40,176 nucleotides of DNA, from the NCBI GenBank assembly GCA_009379955.1, contig WHST01000054.1, forward strand, positions 1 through 40,176. Direction: 5' to 3'. The DNA is from Streptosporangiales bacterium (GTDB taxonomy: Bacteria > Actinomycetota > Actinomycetes > Streptosporangiales > WHST01). Within the stretch, counting starts at the first letter, position 1; the number at the start of each line of letters is the position of its first letter. The notes under the pieces were generated by a model that saw only the letters and a list, made by a program, of their open reading frames with translations, was not told the DNA's origin and did no database searches. Below are positions 33,161-40,176 of the stretch, one piece after another. A program made the translations under genes and the position numbers.

Positions 33161-34030
33161 GTGAATCCGATCGGCGTCCACGCCGCGGTCTGGGTCGGCG
33201 GCTGGTCCCCCGAACAGACCCGCGTCGCCGTCGAGAGCAGCCGGCGCGCCGGCTACGACCTGATCGAGCTGACCGCGACCACCCCGGACAACGTCGACGT
33301 CGACCTCACCCGCCGGCTGCTCGCCGAGCACGGCCTCGCGGCGACGGCGTCGCTCGGGCTCACGTTCACGAACGACATCTCCAGCGACGACACCGCGGTC
33401 GTCGACGCGGGACGCGACACGCTGCACCGGGCGCTCGCCGTCGTCACGGCCGTCGGCGCCACCCATCTCACCGGCGTCGTGCACTCGGCGATGGCCAAGC
33501 ACCCGCGACCGGCCACCGCGACGGGACGTGCCAACGCCGTCGCCGTCCTGCGCGAGCTGGCCGCCGCGGCCGCGCCGTCGGGCGTGCGGATCGGGCTGGA
33601 GGTCGTCAACAGGTACGAGAGCAACCTCGTCAACACCACCCGCGACGCGCTGGCGCTCGCCGACGACATCGGCGCCGACAACGTCGTGCTGCACCTCGAC
33701 ACGTACCACATGAACATCGAGGAGGGCGACCTCGCGAGACCGGTCGCCGAGGCCGGCGACCGGCTCGGCTACGTGCACGTCGGCGAGAGCCACCGTGGCT
33801 ACCTCGGCTCGGGCACCGTCGACTTCCCCCGGTTCTTCCGCGCGCTCGCGGCGTCGGGGTACGGCGGGCCGATCACGTTCGAGAGCTTCTCCTCGGCCGT
33901 CGTCGACCCGGACCTGTCGAACACGCTCGGCGTCTGGCGCAACCTGTGGGACGACGGCGCCGACCTCGCGGCGCACGCCAGGCGGTTCGTCGACGATGGC
34001 ATGCGGGCCGCCAGGGCGAGCCTGCGCTGA
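33161..34030 (+). CDS. Ketose 3-epimerase-like TIM-barrel enzyme (D-tagatose/D-psicose epimerase family)
   Basis: The 289-residue TIM barrel has the metal ligands of the ketose 3-epimerase family: E147 (LEVVNRYE), D180 (LDTYHMNIEE), H206 (VHVGESHRGY) and E241 (TFESFSS). These enzymes invert C3 of free ketoses. This is the best clue that the operon substrate passes through a ketose. ATG 33146 and TTG 33125 are in-frame starts that fall inside the operator. GTG 33161 is preferred, as a leaderless start 6 bp after a -10-like TCAAAT. The PfkB gene converges 10 bp downstream. Its divergent position across the operator ties it to the regulon. Confidence 0.85.
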   Translation: MNPIGVHAAVWVGGWSPEQTRVAVESSRRAGYDLIELTATTPDNVDVDLTRRLLAEHGLAATASLGLTFTNDISSDDTAVVDAGRDTLHRALAVVTAVGATHLTGVVHSAMAKHPRPATATGRANAVAVLRELAAAAAPSGVRIGLEVVNRYESNLVNTTRDALALADDIGADNVVLHLDTYHMNIEEGDLARPVAEAGDRLGYVHVGESHRGYLGSGTVDFPRFFRALAASGYGGPITFESFSSAVVDPDLSNTLGVWRNLWDDGADLAAHARRFVDDGMRAARASLR

Positions 34031-34040
34031 CCGTCGGGCC

Positions 34041-35027
34041 CTACGCGCCCGCGCCGAGCAGGTGCGGCTCGACGTCCGCGGCTGCGTCGGCGCCGAAGAC
34101 ATCGGTGAAGCGCTGCAGGAACGCCTTCTTCTCGAACCCGTACTCCTGTGGGCCGTCGACCTCGAGGACGTACGCGGCGAGCACGGAGCCGAGCTGCGCG
34201 CAGCGCACGTGGTCGAGCTCCCAGGCCAGGCCGGCGAGGAACCCGGCGCGGAAGCCGTCGCCGGCACCCGTCGGCTCCGAGATCTCGCGCACCGGCACGG
34301 CCTTGACGTGGACCGTGGGGGCGTCCTTGGACTCGATGCGCGCGCCGTCGGCGCCGAGCGTGGTGACCCGGGTGCCGACGCGGTCGAGGATCTCGGCGGC
34401 GCTCCACTCGGTCTTCTGCTCGGTGAGCCCGGCCTCGTACTCGTTGGTGAACAGGTAGCGCGCGCCGTCGATGAGGGCGCGGATGCCGTCGCGCTCCATG
34501 AACGCGAGCTGCTGGCTGCAGTCGGCGAGGAACGGGTAGCCGTGGTCACGGCACTCGGCGGTATGCCTGAGCATGCCGTCGGGGTCGTTGGCCCCGATGA
34601 CGACGAGGTCGAGCCCGCCCTGCCGCCCGGCGAGCGGCGCTAGCTCGATCTCCCTGGCCTCGCTCATCGCGCCGGAGTAGAAGGTGGCGATCTGCGCGGT
34701 GTCACGGTCGGTGGTGCACACGAACCGCGCGGTGTGCCGGGTCTCGGAGACGCGGACGGCGCTGGTGTCGACGCCGTGCTCGTCGAGCCACGCGCGGTAC
34801 TCGCCGAAGTCCTGTCCCACCGCGCCGACGAGGAGGGGGCGCAGGCCCAGGCTGCCCATGCCGAACGCGATGTTGCCCGCCACGCCGCCGCGGCGTACCT
34901 CGAGATCGTCGACGAGGAAGGACAACGAGATCTTGTCCAGCTGGTCGACGACGAGCGAGTCGGCGAAGCGACCCGAGAACTGCATCAGGTGGTCGGTGGC
35001 GATCGAACCGGTGACAGCGATCTGCAC
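34041..35027 (-). CDS. PfkB-family carbohydrate (adenosine/ribokinase-like) kinase
   Basis: The 328-residue protein has the two PfkB signatures: GGVAGNIAFGMGSLG near residue 45 and PTGAGDGFRAGFLAG near residue 250, with the catalytic Asp in GAGDG. It should phosphorylate a sugar or nucleoside with ATP. In other actinobacteria a kinase of this type lies near ctaC and the HesB gene (recollection), so it probably belongs to the old chromosomal backbone and not to the sugar island. GTG 35027 has GAGGAG seven bases upstream. The frame is open another 24 codons without an RBS. It is divergent from the DoxX-like gene. Confidence 0.9.
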   Translation of the reverse strand: MQIAVTGSIATDHLMQFSGRFADSLVVDQLDKISLSFLVDDLEVRRGGVAGNIAFGMGSLGLRPLLVGAVGQDFGEYRAWLDEHGVDTSAVRVSETRHTARFVCTTDRDTAQIATFYSGAMSEAREIELAPLAGRQGGLDLVVIGANDPDGMLRHTAECRDHGYPFLADCSQQLAFMERDGIRALIDGARYLFTNEYEAGLTEQKTEWSAAEILDRVGTRVTTLGADGARIESKDAPTVHVKAVPVREISEPTGAGDGFRAGFLAGLAWELDHVRCAQLGSVLAAYVLEVDGPQEYGFEKKAFLQRFTDVFGADAAADVEPHLLGAGA

Positions 35028-35202
35028 GAATGCTCCTCGACAGGGATCAGGGACGTCCCGAGTCTTCCAGGTTCCGGCCGGGAGCCCAAGTGCACCCACC
35101 GCACGACACTGCCGACACGTCCCGACCGGAATACATTCGTCCGGCCGGGCGCTCCACCCATCACCTCGGACACCCCGTCCGGGCGATCATGGGGGTTCGC
35201 GT

Positions 35203-35577
35203 ATGAACGTCGTCCTCTGGGTGCTGCAGGGCCTGCTCGCACTCGCCTTCCTCCTGTCGGGAGGGATGAAGCTCCTCCGCCCCAAGGAGAGCCTCGAGTC
35301 GGTCATGTCCTGGGTCGAGGACTTCTCGCCCGGCATGATCAAGCTGATCGGCACCGTCGAGATCCTCGCCGCACTCGGCCTGATCCTGCCGGCCGTCACC
35401 GGTATCGCGACCGTGCTGACGCCCCTCGCGGCGGTGGGTCTCGTGCTCGTGATGGTCGGGGCGGCGGTCACGCACGGTCGGCGTCACGAGTTCCCGGTGG
35501 TCGGCATCAACGCCGTGCTCCTGGTCCTGGCGGCGGTGGTCGTCTGGGGACGGTTCGGGCCCTACCCGTTGGGCTGA
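35203..35577 (+). CDS. DoxX-like small membrane protein
   Basis: The 124-residue protein has four predicted membrane helices (VLWVLQGLLALAFLLSGGMK, LIGTVEILAALGLILP, a central pair of helices, and NAVLLVLAAVVVWG), with the FLLSGGMKLL start typical of the DoxX family. Some members associate with redox or thiol-stress enzymes, but the function is generally unknown. ATG 35203 has a run of G's (GGGGG) about seven bases upstream. It is a short stand-alone gene that ends at a hairpin shared with the convergent erpA-like gene. Confidence 0.85.
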   Translation: MNVVLWVLQGLLALAFLLSGGMKLLRPKESLESVMSWVEDFSPGMIKLIGTVEILAALGLILPAVTGIATVLTPLAAVGLVLVMVGAAVTHGRRHEFPVVGINAVLLVLAAVVVWGRFGPYPLG

Positions 35578-35617
35578 GGAGAGCCGCCACGCCACCGGTC
35601 GAGCGCCGACAGCGGAA

Positions 35618-35648
35618 CGGGCCCACGGTGCGTGGCACCGCGGGCCCG
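35618..35648. terminator. Bidirectional terminator between doxX-like and erpA-like genes
   Basis: The arms CGGGCCCACGGTGC (35618-35631) and GCACCGCGGGCCCG (35635-35648) pair over 14 positions with one mismatch around the 3-nt loop GTG. They sit between two convergent genes, 40 bp after one stop and 14 bp after the other. Confidence 0.85.
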
Positions 35649-35662
35649 CCTGGACGCCGAGA

Positions 35663-36040
35663 TCAGTGGAAGGAGTCGCCGCAGGCGCAGGAGCCCGTGG
35701 CGTTGGGGTTCTCGATCGTGAACCCCTGCTTCTGGATGGTGTCGGTGAAGTCGATCACCGCACCCTTGATGAACGGCACGCTCTTACGGTCGACCACCAC
35801 GCTGACGTCGCCGAAGTAGGTCGTGTCGTCGCCGTCGCGCTGCTCGTCGTCGAAGTAGAGCTGGTACCGCAGCCCGGAGCATCCACCAGGATGGACCTCG
35901 ACCCGCAGGGCGAGGTCGAGGCGGCCTTCCTGTTCCAGCAGGTTCTTGACCTTGCTCGCGGCGACCTCGGTGAGGACTACGGGACCGTCCGGTGTCGCCT
36001 CGGCGACAACCTCGGTCTGGCCGTCGTGCTGGACCGTCAT
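35663..36040 (-). CDS. erpA: Iron-sulfur cluster insertion protein, ErpA/HesB-IscA type
   Basis: The 125-residue A-type carrier has the three cluster-binding cysteines in PGGCSGLRY and at the C-terminus GSCACGDSF. It delivers Fe-S clusters to apo-proteins and could serve the Rieske protein encoded in this window, although that is inference. ATG 36040 (MTVQHD) is chosen because the GGGAG lies 9 bp before it. ATG 36046 would leave only 3 bp. The acidic N-terminal extension before the core is normal for actinobacterial forms. Confidence 0.9.
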   Translation of the reverse strand: MTVQHDGQTEVVAEATPDGPVVLTEVAASKVKNLLEQEGRLDLALRVEVHPGGCSGLRYQLYFDDEQRDGDDTTYFGDVSVVVDRKSVPFIKGAVIDFTDTIQKQGFTIENPNATGSCACGDSFH

Positions 36041-36162
36041 GATCATGCGCTCCCGGAGATCGGGTTGTCGGTACGTTCAGGGCAACGAGGTCGCATCTCG
36101 TTGCATTCCCCATGGTCGCACAGTGATGCGCCCGGTGTGCGGGACCGCCCCGGGGCCGGCTC

Positions 36163-36381
36163 TCATGCCTGCCCCGGCTGCAGCACCATCGTCACCGCCA
36201 CGACGGCCAGCACGGGCACGGTGAGGGCGGCGACACCCAGCCGCGTACGCCGGCACCGGCGGCGGATCTCCTCCGGCGACAGGCCCTCGCTCGGCCCGGT
36301 GCGGCGAAGGGACGCCTCGATGAAGTAGTCGGCGGCGACGGCCACGATCACGCTGAGAACGGCGACGAGGATGGGGAACAT
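36163..36381 (-). CDS. Small membrane protein, two predicted helices
   Basis: The 72-residue product has an N-terminal helix (MFPILVAVLSVIVAVAADYF), a basic loop (EEIRRRCRRTRLG) and a second helix (VAALTVPVLAVVAVTMV). No family is recognised. ATG 36381 is preceded by a GTG in the same frame at 36384. The nearest GGGAG is about 17 bp away, so the RBS is weak. The gene is plausible because codon positions look actinobacterial and membrane helices are clear. It is placed between the Fe-S gene and the psp operon, 32 bp left of PspAB in the same direction. Confidence 0.5.
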   Translation of the reverse strand: MFPILVAVLSVIVAVAADYFIEASLRRTGPSEGLSPEEIRRRCRRTRLGVAALTVPVLAVVAVTMVLQPGQA

Positions 36382-36413
36382 CACGAAGACGTTCTACACT
36401 CCCGGCTCGTCGC

Positions 36414-36983
36414 TCAGAGTCCCGGGGCTCCCCACACGGGGAACCACCTGCTCGTGTCCTGCTCGACCTTGAGGTCGTTGGTCACCTGCGTCTTGACCTG
36501 CAGCTCGAGCACGTTGTCGCGCTGCTGCTTGCCCTTCGGCGCGAACGGGTAGAACGAGCCCTGCTTGTAGAGGTACACGAGGCCGAGCATGCGTCCGTCG
36601 GGGTGCCGGAACCCGACGAGCGAGCAGAGCAGCGACGGGCCGAACCCATTGGCCTCGAGCGTGGAGTTGACCGCGTGCAGGTCGGTGACGAGCCCGGTGA
36701 CGTCCAGCGGGTCGTGGCGGCAGACCAGCCAGGTGTAGCCGTAGTCGTCCTTGCTCTTCTCGACCTTCGGACCCTGGTCGGCGTCGAGCAGCTCGGTGAC
36801 GTCGGCCTGGGTCTGGTAGAAGGCCTGGCCCTCCATCTCGCGGTAGCAGACCGACCCCACGCCCGTGGGCTCGAAGCCCATCGCGGCCTGCAGGGTGAGG
36901 CCGGCGCCGGTCAGGCCGAACAGCTGGTCGAGGTTCGGCTTGGCCGGCTTGGTCCTGCCCAGGAGTACGTCGAGGAACCCCAT
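36414..36983 (-). CDS. PspA-associated protein PspAB
   Basis: The 189-residue product opens with MGFLDVLLGRTKPAKP and contains LDQLFGLTGAGLTLQAAMGF, then GYTWLVCRHDPLDVTGLVTDLHAVN and a conserved LKVEQDTSRWFPVWGAPGL tail. It matches what I recall as PspAB, a partner in actinobacterial PspA envelope-stress operons. The mechanism is unknown. The ATG at 36983 follows the htpX stop by 2 bp (TGAGC then ATG), so the two are translationally linked. It is the last gene of the psp operon. Confidence 0.8.
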   Translation of the reverse strand: MGFLDVLLGRTKPAKPNLDQLFGLTGAGLTLQAAMGFEPTGVGSVCYREMEGQAFYQTQADVTELLDADQGPKVEKSKDDYGYTWLVCRHDPLDVTGLVTDLHAVNSTLEANGFGPSLLCSLVGFRHPDGRMLGLVYLYKQGSFYPFAPKGKQQRDNVLELQVKTQVTNDLKVEQDTSRWFPVWGAPGL

Positions 36984-36985
36984 GC

Positions 36986-38104
36986 TCAGCGGGCTCCGCG
37001 GGGCGGGTATCCCTCGCCGGAGTGCGGCTGGTGCCAGGGCTGCTGCGCCGGCGGCTGGTTCCACGTGGTCGGCGCCTGCCGCGGAGCGGACTCGACCGGA
37101 CGGGGTGCGTCGGAGTCGACCGCGGTCTGGTCGATGCCGGGGATCACGTCGTACGCCGGACCCGGTGTGCGCTGCTGGCCGGGCGCGACCTCGCCGAGCT
37201 GGGTCGAGATCTGCGCGAGCTGGGCGAGCCGCTTCTCCAGTGAGGGGTGCGTGGAGAACAGGCTCGAGAAGCTGAAGCCCTTGCTCTTCAGCGGGGCGAA
37301 GAAGAACGCGTTGTACGCCTCCGCCTTGCGCAGGTCCTTGTTCGGGATGGACGCCATCTGACCCGAGACCTTCTGCAGGGCACTGGCCAGGACACTCGGG
37401 CGCCCGGTCAGGTGCGCACCCGCACGGTCGGCGGCCAGCTCGCGGTACCGCGACAGGGCCTGGATCAGCAGGAAGCTGATGCCGTAGACGACGGCGCTCA
37501 CGGCGACGACGCCCAGCATCACCAGCGCGGCCGCCGCGCCGTTCTGGTCGCGGCTGCCGCCACCGAACGCCATCGCGTACAGCCCCATGCGCGCCATCAT
37601 GCCGGCGAGCACGCCGAGGAAGGACGCGATCGTCATCACCGCGACGTCGCGGTGGGCGACGTGGGAGAGCTCGTGCGCCAGAACGGCCTCGAGCTCCTCC
37701 GTGGTGAGCTGCCGCATCATGCCGGTGCTGGCGCACACGACGGCGCTCTTCGGGCTGCGCCCGATCGCGAAGGCGTTGGGGATGTCGCTGTTGGAGATCG
37801 CGACCTTCGGCTTCGGCATGTTCGCCATCGCGGTGAGCCGGTCGATCATGGCGTGCAGCTCGGGCGCCTGCTCCGGCGTGACCACGTGACCACGCATCGC
37901 GGCCAACGCGATCTTGTCGGAGAACAGGAACTGGACCGCCAGGAAACCGGCGGCGATGAGAACTACCCAGACCCAACCGCCGCCACGCCAGAACATCGCG
38001 ATGAGGCCCGCGATGAACGCCGTGTAGACGAGCCCCAGGAGGAACATCGTGAGGCCCATGCGGGCGGTGAGGCCCTTGTCCGGTGCAAAACGGGTCTTAG
38101 TCAT
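36986..38104 (-). CDS. htpX: M48-family membrane zinc metalloprotease HtpX
   Basis: The 372-residue protein has two N-terminal membrane helices, the catalytic HELSH motif (about residue 144), a further membrane segment and the downstream third-ligand Glu in RYRELAADRAG. HtpX degrades misfolded membrane proteins and works alongside envelope stress responses. The C-terminal 70 residues form a Pro/Gln-rich tail (TTWNQPPAQQPWHQPHSGE) beyond the usual catalytic core, with no known function. ATG 38104 lies 12 bp after the PspAA stop. It forms an operon with pspA, pspAA and pspAB. Confidence 0.94.
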   Translation of the reverse strand: MTKTRFAPDKGLTARMGLTMFLLGLVYTAFIAGLIAMFWRGGGWVWVVLIAAGFLAVQFLFSDKIALAAMRGHVVTPEQAPELHAMIDRLTAMANMPKPKVAISNSDIPNAFAIGRSPKSAVVCASTGMMRQLTTEELEAVLAHELSHVAHRDVAVMTIASFLGVLAGMMARMGLYAMAFGGGSRDQNGAAAALVMLGVVAVSAVVYGISFLLIQALSRYRELAADRAGAHLTGRPSVLASALQKVSGQMASIPNKDLRKAEAYNAFFFAPLKSKGFSFSSLFSTHPSLEKRLAQLAQISTQLGEVAPGQQRTPGPAYDVIPGIDQTAVDSDAPRPVESAPRQAPTTWNQPPAQQPWHQPHSGEGYPPRGAR

Positions 38105-38116
38105 GTGTGTCCCCGA

Positions 38117-38395
38117 TCACCCGGGTATCAACCCTTCTTCGTGCAGCGTCTCCGCGACCTCGGTCAACGTGGCGTCGTCTTGCGGCAACATCACGTCTGA
38201 AGTGGTCAACGTGTCGGCCGGGAGTTTGGTGCCCACCTCACGCACCCGGGCGAGCAGCGCCGCCAGGGAGGCTCGGAAGGCGTCCTCGTCGCCCGCGTCG
38301 ACGGCGCGCTGCAGGTCGGCGTCGAGCACGTTGAGACCATCGGACTCGGTGTCGGCGACGTCGTACTGATCGTCACCGAGGATCCGGACGATCAT
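38117..38395 (-). CDS. PspA-associated protein PspAA
   Basis: The 92-residue acidic protein begins MIVRILGDDQYDV and ends ATLTEVAETLHEEGLIPG, matching what I recall of the PspAA family. It is a small soluble partner of PspA in actinobacteria and is thought to tune the stress response. ATG 38395 overlaps the pspA stop by 4 bp (ATGA), which gives direct translational coupling and supports stoichiometric synthesis with PspA. Confidence 0.85.
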   Translation of the reverse strand: MIVRILGDDQYDVADTESDGLNVLDADLQRAVDAGDEDAFRASLAALLARVREVGTKLPADTLTTSDVMLPQDDATLTEVAETLHEEGLIPG

Positions 38396-39219
38396 GCTCC
38401 GTCACCGGGCCTGGCCTGCTGCGGCGCCTCGCTCGGCTGCGCCTGACCGGCCGCGGGCTGCGCCTCGGCGGCGGGCTGGCCCTCGACCTGCGCGGCGCCG
38501 AGCTCCTTCGGGGCCTCGCCGGCGTCGAGCTCCTTGCGCAGCTGCTGCAGCTCCTGCTCCACCTGGGAGTCGCTGCCCAGCTGGTCGAGCTCCGTCTGGA
38601 TGTCGTCCTTCTGGGTGCCCGTGACGTCGTCGAGCGCGCCGGAGGCGATGAGCTCGTCGAGCGCACCGGCCCTGGCCTGCATCTCGCTCGTCTTGTCCTC
38701 GGCGCGCTGGATCGCCATGCCGACGTCGCCCATCTCCTCGGAGATGCCGGAGAACGCCTCGTTGATCTTCGTCTGCGCCTCGGCCGCACTGTAGGTGGCC
38801 TTGACGGTCTCCTTGCGGGTGCGGAAGGAGTCGACCTTGGCCTGCAGTCGCTGGGACGCGAGGGTGAGCTTCTCCTCCTCGCCCTGCAGCTGGGAGTGCT
38901 GGGCCTGCAGGTCGGTGAGCTGCTGCTGGACGCCCGAGCGCCTGGTCAGGGCCTCGCGCGCGAGGTCTTCCCTGCCCTGGCCCATCGCGGCCTTGGCCTG
39001 GTTGGCCAGCTTCGTCGAGGACTGCTGGATCTGGTTCATCTGGAGCTCGAGCCGCTTGCGCGACGTGGCGACGTCGGCGACTCCCCGGCGCACCTTCTGC
39101 AGCAGCTCGAGCTGCTTCTGGTACGAGTAGTCGAGGGTCTCGCGGGGGTCCTCCGCCTTGTCCAGGGCCTTGTTGGCCTTGGCGCGGAAGATCATCGTGA
39201 ACCGCTTCATCACGCTCAT
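38392..39219 (-). CDS. pspA: Phage shock protein A (PspA/IM30/Vipp1 family)
   Basis: The 275-residue protein starts MSVMKRFTMIFRAKANKAL, the PspA amphipathic helix, and continues as a long coiled coil (about 25-220). It ends in an Ala/Gln/Pro-rich tail. PspA-type proteins form membrane-bound scaffolds of ESCRT-III-like structure that protect the envelope and the proton-motive force. ATG 39219 is chosen over ATG 39210 because the GAGGGGG is about 11 bp before it. The frame is open a further 49 codons, but those residues lack the family pattern. It is the first gene of pspA-pspAA-htpX-pspAB. Confidence 0.94.
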   Translation of the reverse strand: MSVMKRFTMIFRAKANKALDKAEDPRETLDYSYQKQLELLQKVRRGVADVATSRKRLELQMNQIQQSSTKLANQAKAAMGQGREDLAREALTRRSGVQQQLTDLQAQHSQLQGEEEKLTLASQRLQAKVDSFRTRKETVKATYSAAEAQTKINEAFSGISEEMGDVGMAIQRAEDKTSEMQARAGALDELIASGALDDVTGTQKDDIQTELDQLGSDSQVEQELQQLRKELDAGEAPKELGAAQVEGQPAAEAQPAAGQAQPSEAPQQARPGDGA

Positions 39220-39255
39220 ATGCCGTGTAGCCCCCTCATGTCTGGCGCCGGCACC

Positions 39256-39261
39256 ATTATC
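39256..39261 (-). promoter_or_regulatory. Candidate -10 element of the psp operon
   Basis: On the minus strand, GATAAT (39261-39256) is one mismatch from the consensus and lies 37 bp upstream of the pspA start. No good -35 was seen, so an alternative sigma factor or an activator may be involved. The divergent DUF3043 gene starts at 39395. Confidence 0.35.
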
Positions 39262-39394
39262 GGATCCGAATGTGGCCCCCAGCCTAGGCCAGTAGGCGCC
39301 CGAGCGGCGAGGCCAGGGCCTTCCCGTCGTGCGCGAAGTCCCAGGCAGGATGCCCTTGGTATTCAAGGAGCCCGCACACTACTACCCTGAGGGC

Positions 39395-40042
39395 GTGTTC
39401 CGACGCCGCGCCACTGCCGAGAAGGCAGCGAACCCAGAGCCCGCCGAGCCTCCCCCCGCACTGGCGGGCAAGGGGCGTCCCACCCCCAAACGCAGGGAGG
39501 CCGAGCGCCGACGCCGCACGTACATCCAGGCGCCCAAGGACCGCAAAGAGGCCTCCCGCATGCTGCGCGAGCGGCAGAAGAGCGGTCGGGCACCCGACAC
39601 CCGGCAGGAGCAGGCGCGAGCGCTGCGCACCGGCGACGAGAGCAACCTCCCCCCGCGTGACGCCGGGCCGGTCCGCCGGTTGGTCCGCGACGTCGTCGAC
39701 TCCCGGCGCGGCTTCGGCGGCTACTTCCTGTTCACCACCCTCGGCGTCCTGCTGTTCCAGATCCTGCTGTCCGTCGCGACGAGCCAGCAGATCCTCACGA
39801 CCGCCGCGTCCGCTCAGATCCAGGTGTTCCTCATGTACGCCTGGTACGCCCTGATCCTGCTCGTCGCGTTCGACTCGGTGTTCCTCGTCCGCCGCATGCG
39901 CAAGCTCGTCCGCGAGCGCCACCCCGACAGCACGGAGCGCGGGCTCGCGATGTACTCGGTGATGCGGTCGCTCCAGATCCGCCGGCTCCGGCTCCCGCCG
40001 CCGAAGGTCAAGCCGGGCGAGGGTGTCCGGGACGCTCCCTAG
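39395..40042 (+). CDS. DUF3043 membrane protein
   Basis: The 215-residue product starts MFRRRATAEKA and has a basic, charged N-terminal third with GRPTPKRREAERRRR, then PPRDAGPVRRLVRDVVDSRR and two membrane segments (FLFTTLGVLLFQILLSV and FLMYAWYALILLVAFDSVF). This is the layout of the uncharacterised DUF3043 family of actinobacteria. GTG 39395 is preferred because it gives the family N-terminus. The frame extends upstream to 39329 with different sequence. No RBS is clear, but TACCCT (39383-39388) fits a -10 six bases before the GTG, so a leaderless transcript is possible. Confidence 0.85.
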   Translation: MFRRRATAEKAANPEPAEPPPALAGKGRPTPKRREAERRRRTYIQAPKDRKEASRMLRERQKSGRAPDTRQEQARALRTGDESNLPPRDAGPVRRLVRDVVDSRRGFGGYFLFTTLGVLLFQILLSVATSQQILTTAASAQIQVFLMYAWYALILLVAFDSVFLVRRMRKLVRERHPDSTERGLAMYSVMRSLQIRRLRLPPPKVKPGEGVRDAP

Positions 40043-40052
40043 TAGTACTTTG

Positions 40053-40176
40053 TTATGTCGAGTCTGCGGGGGTGGGTGGGCGTGGCAGGACGGGTTGCAG
40101 GCAGAGACGGCAAGCGCCGGTCCAGACGCCGAGTAGGGCCTGGAGTTCGCGGAGGACGGCGTAAAGAGTCAGGCCG
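40053..40176 (-). CDS. C-terminal fragment of an unidentified protein, possibly a transposase
   Basis: A leftward frame enters from the right edge and ends with TAA at 40055-40053, giving 40 residues. It includes YAVLRELQALLG and a pair of cysteines (GACRLC), followed by a Pro-rich tail. The Cys pair near a Trp and the position just after the DUF3043 stop recall C-termini of some actinobacterial transposases, but I cannot name the family. The codon third positions are less GC-biased than those of neighbouring genes. No terminal inverted repeat or target duplication can be shown. Confidence 0.35.
   Translation of the reverse strand, partial: GLTLYAVLRELQALLGVWTGACRLCLQPVLPRPPTPADST

Noticed and set aside
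1-40176. CRISPR array or phage structural genes
   Set aside because: No regularly spaced direct repeats and no capsid, tail, portal or integrase-like frames were seen.

Overview
The window is GC-rich (high G/C at third codon positions throughout) and comes from an actinobacterium. The evidence is a cytochrome bcc-aa3 supercomplex with a dihaem QcrC, a PimB'-type mannosyltransferase, a PspA/PspAA/PspAB/HtpX stress operon, a c-di-AMP (ydaO-type) riboswitch ahead of an NlpC/P60 hydrolase, a DUF3043 protein and frequent GTG starts. I do not assign a genus.

Left part (1-10.7 kb). An HNH/DUF222 endonuclease is cut by the left edge. Leftward genes follow for cell-envelope work: PimB-like glycosyltransferase, a lipoprotein metalloprotease, and a riboswitch-controlled NlpC/P60 hydrolase. 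Next are a 96-aa Cys-rich protein, a coiled-coil NYN-domain protein and a zinc-ribbon-like protein, all leftward. A rightward DEDDh exonuclease/GIY-YIG fusion and a stand-alone Lrp/AsnC ligand-binding domain come next, then leftward trpD coupled to a degenerate receiver-domain protein.

Respiratory core (10.8-19.9 kb). ctaE-qcrC-qcrA-qcrB run rightward and ctaC-ctaD-ctaF run leftward, meeting at an M14 carboxypeptidase gene. Together they encode the quinol-to-oxygen branch: Rieske protein, cytochrome b, dihaem cytochrome c, and oxidase subunits I-IV. A 162-bp near-perfect hairpin sits between ctaE and qcrC. aat (N-end-rule Leu/Phe transferase) follows.

Catabolic island (20.7-34.0 kb). A leftward operon of eleven tightly packed genes runs from a cupin phosphoglucose-isomerase-like protein through a 2-hydroxyacid dehydrogenase, a shikimate-dehydrogenase-like protein, a phosphotriesterase-like hydrolase, an SDR, a complete sugar ABC importer, an FGGY kinase and a Gfo/Idh/MocA dehydrogenase to a zinc alcohol dehydrogenase that is broken by a frameshift and an internal deletion. 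A GntR/HutC regulator and a divergent ketose 3-epimerase complete it. Two copies of a 28-bp palindrome, one on each side of the regulator gene, are very likely its operators. The substrate is unknown, probably a rare ketose, polyol or sugar acid. No aldolase is seen.

Right part (34.0-40.2 kb). A PfkB kinase, a DoxX-like membrane protein, ErpA/IscA-type Fe-S protein, a small membrane protein, the psp operon (pspA-pspAA-htpX-pspAB) and a DUF3043 membrane protein follow. A truncated leftward reading frame, possibly a transposase C-terminus, lies at the right edge. No rRNA, tRNA, CRISPR array or complete insertion sequence was found.
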